From: SIG440 sp045648205
GTDB lineage: Bacteria > Bacillota > Clostridia > Monoglobales > Monoglobaceae
Assembly (NCBI GenBank): GCA_045648205.1
Contig: JAZRNM010000038.1
Coordinates: forward strand, 1 to 46,052
Reading direction: 5' to 3'
DNA: 46,052 bases
Part shown: positions 16,922-24,831 of the stretch, in pieces
Layout of the letters: the number at the start of each line of letters is the position of its first letter
How positions within the stretch are numbered: the stretch's first letter is position 1
Made by a program: the position numbers and the translations under genes
The notes under the pieces: model-generated
What the model was told of the DNA's origin: nothing
The model's input: the letters and a program-made list of their open reading frames with translations, nothing else
Database searches by the model: none

Positions 16922-16946
16922 TCAGTTCAAAAACTAAAACAAAAAC

Positions 16947-16975
16947 AAACCGCTCCAAAATGGGGCGGTTTTGTC
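16947..16975 (+). terminator. probable intrinsic terminator after secG
   Basis: A 10-bp stem (AAACCGCTCC with GGGGCGGTTT, one G-T pair) and a loop of five bases, followed by only a short T stretch. It lies between secG and the RNase gene and would end the dcw-secG transcript, perhaps incompletely because of the short T tract. Confidence 0.65.
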
Positions 16976-17036
16976 AATGAATATACTTTTGGGCATTGGG
17001 CAAAATACACACAAAAAAAACGGAGTGAAGAAATCT

Positions 17037-19073
17037 ATGACTTTTATGGATTTGCTTGAATCATATCATATAATTCCTCAGTTTCCACCAGGGGCTGTGC
17101 GTCAGACCGAAGGTATGCCCAAAACTGTTGAACAAAGGGATTTAGCAGGCAGAAAAGATTTGACAGATAAGCTGATCATAACAATTGACGGGGATGATGC
17201 AAAGGATTTTGATGATGCAGTTTCCCTTGATGTTTTAGAAAACGGAAACTTTTGTCTGGGCGTTCACATTGCGGATGTGACACATTATCTCACAGAGAAT
17301 TCACCGATTGACCGTGCGGCTTTCACCCGTGGGACAAGTGTTTATCTCATTGACACGGTAATCCCAATGCTTCCTTTTGAATTGTCAAATGAACTTTGCA
17401 GCTTAAAACCAAACGAAATCCGCCTGACGGTTTCGGTTTTTATGGAAATTGATAGTCAAGGAAACGTGAAAAACTATGAAATTTGCAATAGCTTTATAAA
17501 GTCTCGTGACAGAATGACATATGCCAATGTCACAAAAATCCTTGAAGCAGACGAGACTCTGTGCAAAAAATATTCTCACCTTGTGAATATGCTGGAGAAT
17601 ATGAATAAGCTCGCCAGGATACTAAACAAAAAGCGAGTGAGAGAAGGTTCTATTGAGTTTGAAACTCACGAATCAAAGATAACGCTCGATGGTGCAGGGA
17701 AGCCTCTCAAAGTTGAAAAATATCCAATTACCATATCTAACAAAATAATTGAAGAATTCATGCTCATTTGCAATGTGACGGTAGCAAAGCATCTGGTGAA
17801 ACTGGGGCTGCCTTGTGTTTTCCGTGTTCACGAAAAGCCGGACCTTGTGCGTCTTGAAAGGCTGAGCACAGTTCTTCCTGTTTTGGGAGTTGATTTTCAG
17901 TATAGCATAAATATGAAACCAAAGGATTTTCAGAGAATACTTGACTCGGTTGAGGGACAAGAAAATGCGGAAGTGGTCAGCTATCTTTTGCTTCGCGCAA
18001 TGGCAAAGGCGAAGTATAGTGAAAACAATCTTGGGCATTTCGGCTTGGGTTTTGACACTTATTGTCACTTTACATCACCAATAAGACGCTACTCTGATGT
18101 GGTGGTACACCGAATTCTGAAGGAAAGTTTACGCGGGGAGCTTTCGGAAAAGAGAAAAAATCATTTCAAAGAGATTGCAATCAGTTCATCTGTCACAGCG
18201 TCGGTTACGGAGGTTAATGCGGCGGATGCTGAACTGCAATGGAAGTCTGTGAAAATGGCAGAATATATGGAAGGGAAAATCGGGGAGAGATATGAGGGGA
18301 TTATTACTCACGTCACATCTTCAGGATTTTTTCTGGAACTTCCAAACACTGTTGAGGGTTTTGTTGCTGCAAGAACTCTGGAGGATGACGTTTATATTCT
18401 TGCGGAAAATGGTGTTTCTATGGTTGGAATGAAGACAAAACGAACATTCTCGGTTGGAAACAAGGTGAAAATCAAGGTGACGGCTGCAGACGCGGAGCGG
18501 TGCTTTATAGATTTTGAGGTTGTAGGCATGTCAGTTCTGAGAATTCAGCGAAAAAAATCCAAGCGCAAAAACAGCACTCTGAAAAAAGAAAGACAAATAT
18601 TGAGAGAAATAACCGAAAATAAGAGAGCAGAACGTCTGGAAAAGAATGAAAAGCGAAAGAAAGCCGATGCTGAAATAATGGTGTTTGAAAATGCTGTGAT
18701 TTCAAAAATATATGACCTTATTTGCGAAAATAAAAAATTCAATAAGACCGAAAAAAGATTTGTTGGTGTTATGCTCCAGGATATGGCAAGCAATATATCT
18801 TTGCCGATGTATAGGGCAATGATTTATGAAACTGAAGAAAATGATTTGAAAAATATGTTGATTTCAGCTTCGGTCAATGTGAAAAACATACTGAACATTT
18901 TGGGAGACAGTTTCGGGTTTGAGGTGTCAAGAGAGATGGAAAATGATGCAGCCAGGTTTGTTTCTTCTGCGTTGCGTCACTTGAAAAAATGCTTGGAACA
19001 CGGCAAGTTCAGCTTCACAAAAAGAGAAAATGAATATGCTTCATTGATGCTCGAAAAGGAGGGAAACAAATGA
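17037..19073 (+). CDS. rnr: RNase R/RNB-family exoribonuclease, N-terminally short with a novel C-terminal extension
   Basis: 3'-5' exoribonuclease of the RNase II/R family. The catalytic RNB domain occupies about residues 45-385 and has the metal-binding IDGDDAKDFDDA starting at Asp51, plus the conserved SPIRRYSDVVVHR. An S1 RNA-binding domain spans about 410-495. The roughly 200 N-terminal residues of HTH and cold-shock domains in typical RNase R are missing: the protein begins only about 45 residues before RNB. After S1 there is a Lys/Arg-rich linker (about 500-545) and a helical extension to residue 678 that I do not recognise. The ATG at 17037 is chosen because GGAGTG lies 9 bases upstream; an in-frame TTG at 16971 lies inside the secG terminator. 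It overlaps fabG by 4 bases; the smpB gene that often follows rnr is absent. Confidence 0.88.
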   Translation: MTFMDLLESYHIIPQFPPGAVRQTEGMPKTVEQRDLAGRKDLTDKLIITIDGDDAKDFDDAVSLDVLENGNFCLGVHIADVTHYLTENSPIDRAAFTRGTSVYLIDTVIPMLPFELSNELCSLKPNEIRLTVSVFMEIDSQGNVKNYEICNSFIKSRDRMTYANVTKILEADETLCKKYSHLVNMLENMNKLARILNKKRVREGSIEFETHESKITLDGAGKPLKVEKYPITISNKIIEEFMLICNVTVAKHLVKLGLPCVFRVHEKPDLVRLERLSTVLPVLGVDFQYSINMKPKDFQRILDSVEGQENAEVVSYLLLRAMAKAKYSENNLGHFGLGFDTYCHFTSPIRRYSDVVVHRILKESLRGELSEKRKNHFKEIAISSSVTASVTEVNAADAELQWKSVKMAEYMEGKIGERYEGIITHVTSSGFFLELPNTVEGFVAARTLEDDVYILAENGVSMVGMKTKRTFSVGNKVKIKVTAADAERCFIDFEVVGMSVLRIQRKKSKRKNSTLKKERQILREITENKRAERLEKNEKRKKADAEIMVFENAVISKIYDLICENKKFNKTEKRFVGVMLQDMASNISLPMYRAMIYETEENDLKNMLISASVNVKNILNILGDSFGFEVSREMENDAARFVSSALRHLKKCLEHGKFSFTKRENEYASLMLEKEGNK

Positions 19074-19801
19074 AAACAGTTCTGATTACGGGAGCTTCCC
19101 GAGGAATAGGCAGAGCCACAGCACTGGAATTTGCAAATCGGGGATATAATGTTGCGATTAATTATAAAAACAGCAAGGACAAGGCGGAGGAGCTTTGCCG
19201 GGAAATAAAAGAAATGGGCGGCTCAGCTCAAGCGTTTTGCGCAGATGTTTCAAAGAACGAAGAAGTAAAGGAAATGGTGAATAAGGTCAATGAAACATTT
19301 GGCGGCATTGATGTTTTGGTGAATAATGCAGGTATAGCACCAAAGCAAGGACTTTTCACCGATTTTTCTGAAAAGACAGCACAATCTGTTTTTGATGTGA
19401 ATGTTTTCGGGACAATGAATTGCACAAGAGTAGTTGTTCCTCAGATGGTGAGCAAAAAATCAGGCAAAATCATAAATGTTTCCTCAATCTGGGGTGTTTG
19501 TGGTGGTTCTTGCGAGGTTTTATATTCTGCATCGAAATCAGCTGTTATAGGCTTCACCAAAGCTCTCGCAAAGGAGCTTGCCCCGTCGGGAATAAATGTA
19601 AATTGCGTTGCGCCGGGTTTTGTGGATACTGATATGAATTCACATTTGACAGAAGAAGAAAAGAACGAATTTTGTCGGGAAATTCCCCTTGGCAGAGCAG
19701 GAACACCGGATGAAATCGCAAAGATAATTTATTTTCTGGCCTCAGACGGAGCCGCATACATAACGGGGCAGACTATAGTGGCAGATGGTGGATTTATTTA
19801 A
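19070..19801 (+). CDS. fabG: FabG-type short-chain dehydrogenase/reductase
   Basis: NAD(P)H-dependent reductase of the SDR superfamily, closest in pattern to 3-oxoacyl-[acyl-carrier-protein] reductase. The 243 residues carry the cofactor motif TGASRGIG at 8-15, NNAG near 88-91, the catalytic Ser in INVSSIWG, and YSASKSA with the Tyr-Lys pair; PGFVDTDM and the C-terminal ITGQTIVADGG are typical. The gene stands alone with the RNase gene and not in a fatty-acid operon, so a different substrate cannot be excluded. It overlaps rnr by ATGA and ends at a bidirectional terminator. Confidence 0.85.
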   Translation: MKTVLITGASRGIGRATALEFANRGYNVAINYKNSKDKAEELCREIKEMGGSAQAFCADVSKNEEVKEMVNKVNETFGGIDVLVNNAGIAPKQGLFTDFSEKTAQSVFDVNVFGTMNCTRVVVPQMVSKKSGKIINVSSIWGVCGGSCEVLYSASKSAVIGFTKALAKELAPSGINVNCVAPGFVDTDMNSHLTEEEKNEFCREIPLGRAGTPDEIAKIIYFLASDGAAYITGQTIVADGGFI

Positions 19802-19807
19802 AAAAAG

Positions 19808-19836
19808 GCTGTAAAAACCATTTTGGTTTTTACAGC
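19808..19836. terminator. bidirectional intrinsic terminator between fabG and mgtE
   Basis: A 12-bp stem (GCTGTAAAAACC with GGTTTTTACAGC) with a loop of five bases, flanked by A-rich sequence on the left and T-rich on the right, separates the two convergent genes and can serve both. Confidence 0.85.
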
Positions 19837-19844
19837 TCTAATTT

Positions 19845-21203
19845 TTATATTGGCAAAACTTGCATTGCAATTACAAAATAAATGAGCAATGAAATTGCAT
19901 CAACTATTGTTGTCACAAATGGACTTGCCATTACAGCAGGGTCAAAGCCCAGACGCTTAACCAGAATTGGAAGACTGCATCCCACAAGCTTTGCACAAAC
20001 AACAGTTACAAGAAGCGTGATTGAAACCACAAGAGAAATCAAAATGGGATCCTGACCGGATGCAATTATCATCCCGCGGTCAATCAGGAGCATCTTTACA
20101 AAGTTGACAACAGCCAGAGAAATTCCGCAGAAGAGTGATGTGACAAGCTCTTTGCCAAGGATTTTGAAAATATCTCTCATTTCCACATCGCCAAGAGATA
20201 AACCACGGATAATGGTTACAGATGCTTGGCCGCCCGAATTTCCGCCCGTGCCCATAAGCATCGGGATGAATGCGGTGAGTGCCACGCACACAGCCAAAGT
20301 TTCCTCAAAGGAATTGATGATTTTTCCGGTAAAGGTTGAGGAAAGCATAAGAAGCATCAGCCACGGGATTCGGTTTTTGAAAATTTCCCAAGCCGATGTT
20401 TTGAGATATGGCTTTTCGGATGGAAGCATAGCGGCCATCTTTTCAATATCCTCGGTGTGTTCCTCCTGAATGACGTCAATAACGTCGTCGAAAGTGATAA
20501 TCCCCACAAGGCGAGTTTCTTTGTCTACCACCGGCATTGCCAGAAAGTCATATTTCCTGAACAGATTTGCAACTTCTTCCTTGTCTTCAAAGGTGTCAAC
20601 ATAAATGACATTGGTTTCCATCATATCGCCAATCGTTGCACAGTTGTCGCAAAGGAGAAGGTCCTTGACGGTGGTTATTCCCAGAAGATGTCTGTTCTGG
20701 TCGGTTACATAGCAGGTGTAGACAGTTTCTTTGTCAACTCCCGTTTTACGAATTCTGTCAAAGGCTTCGGAGACGGTCATATGCGTCTTCAGGTCAACAT
20801 ATTCAATGGTCATAATGCTTCCGGCACTGTCCTTTGGATAGTTGAGAATTTTGTTTATTTCAGAACGTGTTTGCGGGTCAGACTGACGCAAGATTCGTTT
20901 TACCACATTGGCAGGCATTTCTTCGATGATGTCAACTGTGTCATCAAGATACATTTCATCAAGCACATCGTGAAGTTCTTTGTCACTGAATTTTTGAATT
21001 AGCAGCTCTTGAGTGTCTGCATCCATTTCAACGAAGGTTTCTGCTGCTAATTCTTTTGGCAGAAGTCTGAAAAGTCTGAGGACATATTCCTGAGGAATTT
21101 CGTCGAGCATTATGGCAATATCAGGAGCATTCATTTCCGAGAGGGTACTTCGCAATTTTACAAATTCCTTGTTTTCAATCAATGTCAAAATTTCTTCAAT
21201 CAT
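19845..21203 (-). CDS. mgtE: magnesium transporter MgtE
   Basis: Mg2+ channel/transporter of the MgtE family in the cell membrane. The 452 residues show an N-terminal helical MgtE_N domain (about 1-130, with ALL-helix repeats such as LDEMYLDDTVDIIEEMP), two CBS domains (about 130-255), a plug helix, and five membrane helices with the pore motif MGTGGNSGGQA near residue 320. GGGAGGAAA precedes the ATG. It is monocistronic under an M-box riboswitch at 21235-21447: high Mg2+ should favour termination and low Mg2+ expression, while the cytosolic domain gates the channel. Confidence 0.96.
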   Translation of the reverse strand: MIEEILTLIENKEFVKLRSTLSEMNAPDIAIMLDEIPQEYVLRLFRLLPKELAAETFVEMDADTQELLIQKFSDKELHDVLDEMYLDDTVDIIEEMPANVVKRILRQSDPQTRSEINKILNYPKDSAGSIMTIEYVDLKTHMTVSEAFDRIRKTGVDKETVYTCYVTDQNRHLLGITTVKDLLLCDNCATIGDMMETNVIYVDTFEDKEEVANLFRKYDFLAMPVVDKETRLVGIITFDDVIDVIQEEHTEDIEKMAAMLPSEKPYLKTSAWEIFKNRIPWLMLLMLSSTFTGKIINSFEETLAVCVALTAFIPMLMGTGGNSGGQASVTIIRGLSLGDVEMRDIFKILGKELVTSLFCGISLAVVNFVKMLLIDRGMIIASGQDPILISLVVSITLLVTVVCAKLVGCSLPILVKRLGFDPAVMASPFVTTIVDAISLLIYFVIAMQVLPI

Positions 21204-21234
21204 ATGCAGTTTCCTCCCGTTTTATAAATTTAAG

Positions 21235-21275
21235 AAATCCCCGTGTCATCGCAAAGAACAATGACACGGGGATTT
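21235..21275 (-). terminator. expression-platform terminator of the mgtE M-box
   Basis: A perfect 15-bp stem (AAATCCCCGTGTCAT with ATGACACGGGGATTT) and an 11-base loop, followed on the minus strand by a T-rich stretch and then, 20 bases on, the mgtE ribosome binding site. This is the expected place for Mg2+-dependent transcription termination. Confidence 0.85.
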
Positions 21276-21447
21276 TAAATAACCCAAAGAATAATGTCAC
21301 CGTTCAAGCTTTAGCTTCGCAGGGCGATGAAATTGCATTAGACAACACCTTGAATTCGATATTGCCTGCTCAACCATCTTGTGGTGTCTCCACCATTTCG
21401 CGGCAGCAATCCGTATCCCTGTGGTAGCCTTACCTACCGGATATCCA
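21276..21447 (-). promoter_or_regulatory. M-box (ykoK) magnesium riboswitch
   Basis: On the minus strand the leader has the M-box hallmarks in order: GGTAGGTAAGGCTACC (21423-21438), then GGGATACGGATTGCTGCC, and later a TAATGCA element and GCTAAAGCT near the 3' part. These correspond to the conserved core elements of the family as I remember it. It sits between a strong promoter and a terminator directly upstream of mgtE, the classical target. The fold has not been computed. Confidence 0.85.
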
Positions 21448-21453
21448 ATTTTT

Positions 21454-21482
21454 ATTCTACATTAAAAATGAATTTTTGTCAA
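21454..21482 (-). promoter_or_regulatory. sigma-A promoter of the mgtE leader
   Basis: On the minus strand there is TTGACA (21477-21482), a 17-base spacer and TAGAAT (21454-21459). The -35 begins 2 bases after the stop codon of the upstream glycosidase gene. Confidence 0.85.
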
Positions 21483-21484
21483 CC

Positions 21485-24061
21485 CTACATTGCTGAATAC
21501 AGAATTTTTGCAGCTTCAGCCTTTGTGAGAGCCTTGTTGGGGAGAAGTGTTCCGTCTTCATAGCCTTTCATTGCCCCAATGTTTAAAAGTGTTGAAATAC
21601 CGTCTTCTGCCCAGTGTGCGATGTCGGCTTTGTCGGGAGCATTAATCGTTGTTTTGAAAAAACCACCGGGCAAGGTTCTCGAAACAATTGTTGCAGCTTC
21701 TCCGCGGCTGATTGATGCCAATGGGTCAGCACAGCTTTCGGTGTCTGTGACATATCTTCCTTTGACAATTCCAAGTTCATAAAGTGCTTTAAAACTGTTC
21801 AGTGCCCAGAATGGAATTTCGTCAAGGTCAGTATATGGCAAGGTTACTTTCTCATAGTTTGCTGAATTTATGCCCAGATAATTCACAATCATAACAGCAA
21901 ATTCTGAACGTGTCATTGGCTTTTGAGGATTGAACTTCAGCTTTCCGTCAATCGGCTCACCGTTGATAATTTTTTGTGAATACATATAGTTCAGAATATT
22001 CTCAGCCCAATGCTCGGCGGTGTCAATGAATGGATTTTCAAATTCGGCAGTTCCCACAGTCAGAGTTTTGAATGTGGTGAAGCCAAAGGTGTTTGTGGCA
22101 AACACAGTTATTTTTTGTGTGTCCACGGGCAATTCTGCGATGAACTCTCCACTTTCATTGTCATAGCTAAAGCTCTTTTCCTTGCCATCGGCTTTTAAAA
22201 TAATTCCGTCGTTGTTTACGGGTATATTATATTTGCACGAAATTGTTCCGCTGAGAATACCCTCATTAAATTTCATATCGATTATGGGGTAAGATGCGGG
22301 ATCGGTGCTGCTGGCAGGAACGATTGTTACCGGAATGGTAGTGGTTTTTTTACCCGCAGATATATATATGTTCCCTGTTGCTCCGTACTTATCGGAAGCG
22401 GTAAATACATAGTTTTCGTCAAACGAACCTATTTCGGGGTCCGCTTTCCATGTGAAATTATCAGGAGTTGATTCCAATTTGTTATAACCGCCATATGCCT
22501 CTGCTGTCATCTGTACTGTATCTTCAGGATTCAGGTTTAATGCGGTTATTTGTTTGTTGTCCTTTTTGTTTTTAACCACTATATCAGTGGGTGTTTCAAG
22601 ACAGACAACAGGGACTGATGTTTCTATGTTGCCTGAGCGAGCATAAACTGTGACAGTTCCGTTGTCGCGGGCTGAAAACAATCCGCTTTGTGAAATGGTG
22701 CTGTCTTTGCCATCCTGAACCCGATATTCTACATTGCTCGGCACCATAGCGGGATGAAACCCTGAATCGGTTGCCTTGAGTGATAGCTGTATGGTTGAGC
22801 CGGTTAAGACATAGCTGGTCATTGGATAGAGGTGCAGACGCTCAATGTCACCGGTTTTTTTTGCGGTGTTGGTCAAATAGAAATAAGTTGAAAGGGACCT
22901 TTCCTTTTTGTCTGATGGTTTATTTGCTAAAGAAGACTTGTCCGAACCGGGAAGCTGAACAGTTATAGCAGTTGAACCGCCGCCGTCAAGGTTCAGAGCT
23001 TCCACACAGCCAAGCTCTTGCATACGCTTTGCAAGTGTTTTGAGCTGAACACCATAGCTGTGACCGCTTTGTCTCCCGTCGATAGTGTAGAGAACCAGTG
23101 AACCGTCGTTTTTGATGCCTATGGCGGTTCTTGGGGCTGCGCCCGTTGAAAGATTTGGATTAACTTCCCCGTCGATTAAGAGTCTGCCACCCACAGAACC
23201 CATTCCGATTTTTACTTGCGACCATCTTGAATCACCGCTTGCACTGAAATTGATGCTTACCTTTTCTCCTACCTGAAGCTCTGTTAAGGGCTTGAGAAAT
23301 TCTTCCGGAGCTTTTGAATCAATGGTGATTACCAGTTTCCCTTTAGGAATGGGAATGGCGGAATCATTTTCGGTGATTGATTCAACGATGGCAGTAAGCT
23401 TTGTGCCGAGCTTCATTTCACCTTCAATTGAGCCAAGAATGATGTCATAACCTTTTGTGGTGTTCCTTGTGGTGTCTGAAAAATCTGAAGTCATCATATA
23501 TGCGGCATAGGGCTGACGGTATTTGTTTATGTTGTAGATATTAACCTCGGTGCCATCTTCTTTGATTAGAACGGAATTGAAATATACATAAGATATAAAA
23601 GCAGTTCCGTCTTCAAGAATGCCGATAGCATCTTGTCCTGATGCATCCTTTGTTATAATTTTTCCGTCAATGATTGCGTTGCTCATTGGAACAAGTGTTT
23701 GAGTGGAGAAAAAGTCGGCGTTTGTTCCGCCTAAAATATCAACCCCGCTTGATTCCAGCCGGCTTGTCTCGTTTGAGAGAGTGCTGCCTCCAAAGAGAGT
23801 GTCACCAAATGTTATTGATGGGATAACCGTGCTGTTTGGTGAGTAAGTTATATAGTTTTCACTTTGTTTTCCCACACCGCTTTGGTCACTGTAAAAAAGG
23901 TTGTGCGTGAAAAAAGTTCCTTCACCGATTTGAGTGGTATATCCATCTATTTTTGAGGAGCCCAGCACAGATGCAAAAGCTGAGGTTGATGACAAAACAA
24001 GAGCTGATGCAACAAAGTGGGCAATTGTATTTTTTATGATTTTTTTTATCTTCAATAACAT
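21485..24061 (-). CDS. secreted NAGPA-type phosphodiester glycosidase with S-layer homology domains
   Basis: Exported, cell-surface protein of 858 residues. In order: signal peptide with cleavage near residue 31 (after SSTSAFA), a phosphodiester glycosidase (NAGPA/DUF2233) domain at about 100-390 with the signature LNLDGGGSTA near 352-360, two or more Ig-like beta domains at about 400-650, and three S-layer homology repeats at about 676-735, 745-800 and 808-858 that should bind secondary cell-wall polymer. In animals the family uncovers mannose-6-phosphate; bacterial members are thought to cleave GlcNAc-phosphodiester linkages in wall glycopolymers, so wall teichoic-acid-like polymer is a possible substrate. 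The ATG at 24061 is preferred to an adjacent GTG. It has its own promoter at 24091. Confidence 0.85.
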   Translation of the reverse strand: MLLKIKKIIKNTIAHFVASALVLSSTSAFASVLGSSKIDGYTTQIGEGTFFTHNLFYSDQSGVGKQSENYITYSPNSTVIPSITFGDTLFGGSTLSNETSRLESSGVDILGGTNADFFSTQTLVPMSNAIIDGKIITKDASGQDAIGILEDGTAFISYVYFNSVLIKEDGTEVNIYNINKYRQPYAAYMMTSDFSDTTRNTTKGYDIILGSIEGEMKLGTKLTAIVESITENDSAIPIPKGKLVITIDSKAPEEFLKPLTELQVGEKVSINFSASGDSRWSQVKIGMGSVGGRLLIDGEVNPNLSTGAAPRTAIGIKNDGSLVLYTIDGRQSGHSYGVQLKTLAKRMQELGCVEALNLDGGGSTAITVQLPGSDKSSLANKPSDKKERSLSTYFYLTNTAKKTGDIERLHLYPMTSYVLTGSTIQLSLKATDSGFHPAMVPSNVEYRVQDGKDSTISQSGLFSARDNGTVTVYARSGNIETSVPVVCLETPTDIVVKNKKDNKQITALNLNPEDTVQMTAEAYGGYNKLESTPDNFTWKADPEIGSFDENYVFTASDKYGATGNIYISAGKKTTTIPVTIVPASSTDPASYPIIDMKFNEGILSGTISCKYNIPVNNDGIILKADGKEKSFSYDNESGEFIAELPVDTQKITVFATNTFGFTTFKTLTVGTAEFENPFIDTAEHWAENILNYMYSQKIINGEPIDGKLKFNPQKPMTRSEFAVMIVNYLGINSANYEKVTLPYTDLDEIPFWALNSFKALYELGIVKGRYVTDTESCADPLASISRGEAATIVSRTLPGGFFKTTINAPDKADIAHWAEDGISTLLNIGAMKGYEDGTLLPNKALTKAEAAKILYSAM

Positions 24062-24090
24062 CACTTCCCAAAGTTAATAATTCAATTTCA

Positions 24091-24119
24091 AGTATATCAA
24101 AAACAAATAATAATGTAAA
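24091..24119 (-). promoter_or_regulatory. promoter of the phosphodiester glycosidase gene
   Basis: On the minus strand there is TTTACA (24114-24119), a 17-base spacer and TATACT (24091-24096), 30 bases upstream of the start codon and downstream of the tRNA terminator. Confidence 0.65.
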
Positions 24120-24145
24120 TATAAAAAAATTTACATTTGTGTAAC

Positions 24146-24178
24146 AAAAAAACGACAGCTTCAAATGAAGTTGTCGTT
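24146..24178 (-). terminator. terminator of the tRNA-Arg transcript
   Basis: A 12-position stem with one A-C mismatch on the minus strand (AACGACAACTTC with GAAGCTGTCGTT), a short loop, and a seven-T tail, beginning right after the CCA end of the tRNA. Confidence 0.75.
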
Positions 24179-24179
24179 T

Positions 24180-24256
24180 TGGTGCGCCGGGAGGGACTCG
24201 AACCCCCGACCTACTGGTTCGTAGCCAGTCACTCTATCCAGCTGAGCTACCGGCGC
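24180..24256 (-). tRNA. tRNA-Arg (anticodon ACG)
   Basis: The cloverleaf can be read on the minus strand: 7-bp acceptor stem GCGCCGG/CCGGCGC, D arm with AGCTCAGCTGGATAGAGT, anticodon stem ACTGG/CCAGT around the loop CTACGAA with anticodon ACG (expected to be deaminated to ICG), T loop GGTTCGAGTCC, discriminator A, and an encoded CCA. It has its own promoter and terminator. Confidence 0.96.
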
Positions 24257-24294
24257 ATATGCAGAGAAACAATGTTCACTGCCAACGATTACAT

Positions 24295-24323
24295 ATTCTA
24301 CCACACTTTTTTCTAAAAAGCAA
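24295..24323 (-). promoter_or_regulatory. promoter of tRNA-Arg
   Basis: On the minus strand there is TTGCTT (24318-24323), a 17-base spacer and TAGAAT (24295-24300), about 40 bases before the mature 5' end. Confidence 0.7.
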
Positions 24324-24344
24324 GAGTTTTTTTAAAAAAATGAA

Positions 24345-24377
24345 GAAAAAATTGCAACAACTATTTTGTTGTTGCAA
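24345..24377 (-). terminator. terminator of the DUF2508 gene
   Basis: A perfect 9-bp stem (TTGCAACAA/TTGTTGCAA, 24352-24377) followed by six T on the minus strand, 7 bases after the stop of the small gene. Confidence 0.8.
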
Positions 24378-24383
24378 AATGTT

Positions 24384-24659
24384 TTATTCCACAGAAGCAA
24401 TATACATTGCTTTGTATTCTGAAAGCAGTTGCTCATAGCGGGTTTGCTCTGATTGGATTTTGTAAATATAAAAATCTATCAGCTTTGGCTCTATAACATT
24501 GTTGAAATTTTCCATCGCAAGGTTAAGCTCTGATTTTGTATCTTCTATATTTGATTTGAGTTCATTTATGCGTTGCTCATAGATTTTATCGGACTTTTTG
24601 CGAAGGTTTTTCACCTTGCTTAAAGTCATATTTATATTCGAAGAAAGATTTGGCAGCAT
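24384..24659 (-). CDS. DUF2508 (YaaL-like) small helical protein
   Basis: A 91-residue soluble, charged protein predicted to be entirely helical, probably a coiled coil. The C-terminal half (SELNLAMENFNNVIEP, LIDFYIYKIQSEQTRYEQLL) matches the pattern of DUF2508/YaaL proteins, which in Bacillus stand upstream of bofA; no biochemical function is known. GAAAGGAG precedes the ATG at 24659 and a terminator follows the stop, so it is monocistronic. It is divergent from secA. Family assignment is from memory of the motif and is moderately sure. Confidence 0.65.
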   Translation of the reverse strand: MLPNLSSNINMTLSKVKNLRKKSDKIYEQRINELKSNIEDTKSELNLAMENFNNVIEPKLIDFYIYKIQSEQTRYEQLLSEYKAMYIASVE

Positions 24660-24751
24660 ATGAAGTCTCCTTTCTTTGTTTTCTTATATGAAGTATAATC
24701 AAAATCTTGAAAATTATTCCAAAATAATTCACTAAGTTTTTCAAAGAACCC

Positions 24752-24780
24752 TTGTGTAATTGGGTAAAGTGTGATATAAT
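24752..24780 (+). promoter_or_regulatory. sigma-A promoter of the secA operon
   Basis: TTGTGT (24752-24757), a 17-base spacer and a perfect TATAAT (24775-24780), 51 bases before the secA start codon. Confidence 0.8.
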
Positions 24781-24831
24781 AAAACATACTTATATCAAAA
24801 TGGAGCTATGTGACTTTTTGGAGGTTAAATA

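Noticed and set aside
16971..17036. RNase R starting at TTG 16971
   Set aside because: That codon is within the secG terminator and lacks a ribosome binding site; ATG 17037 has GGAGTG upstream.
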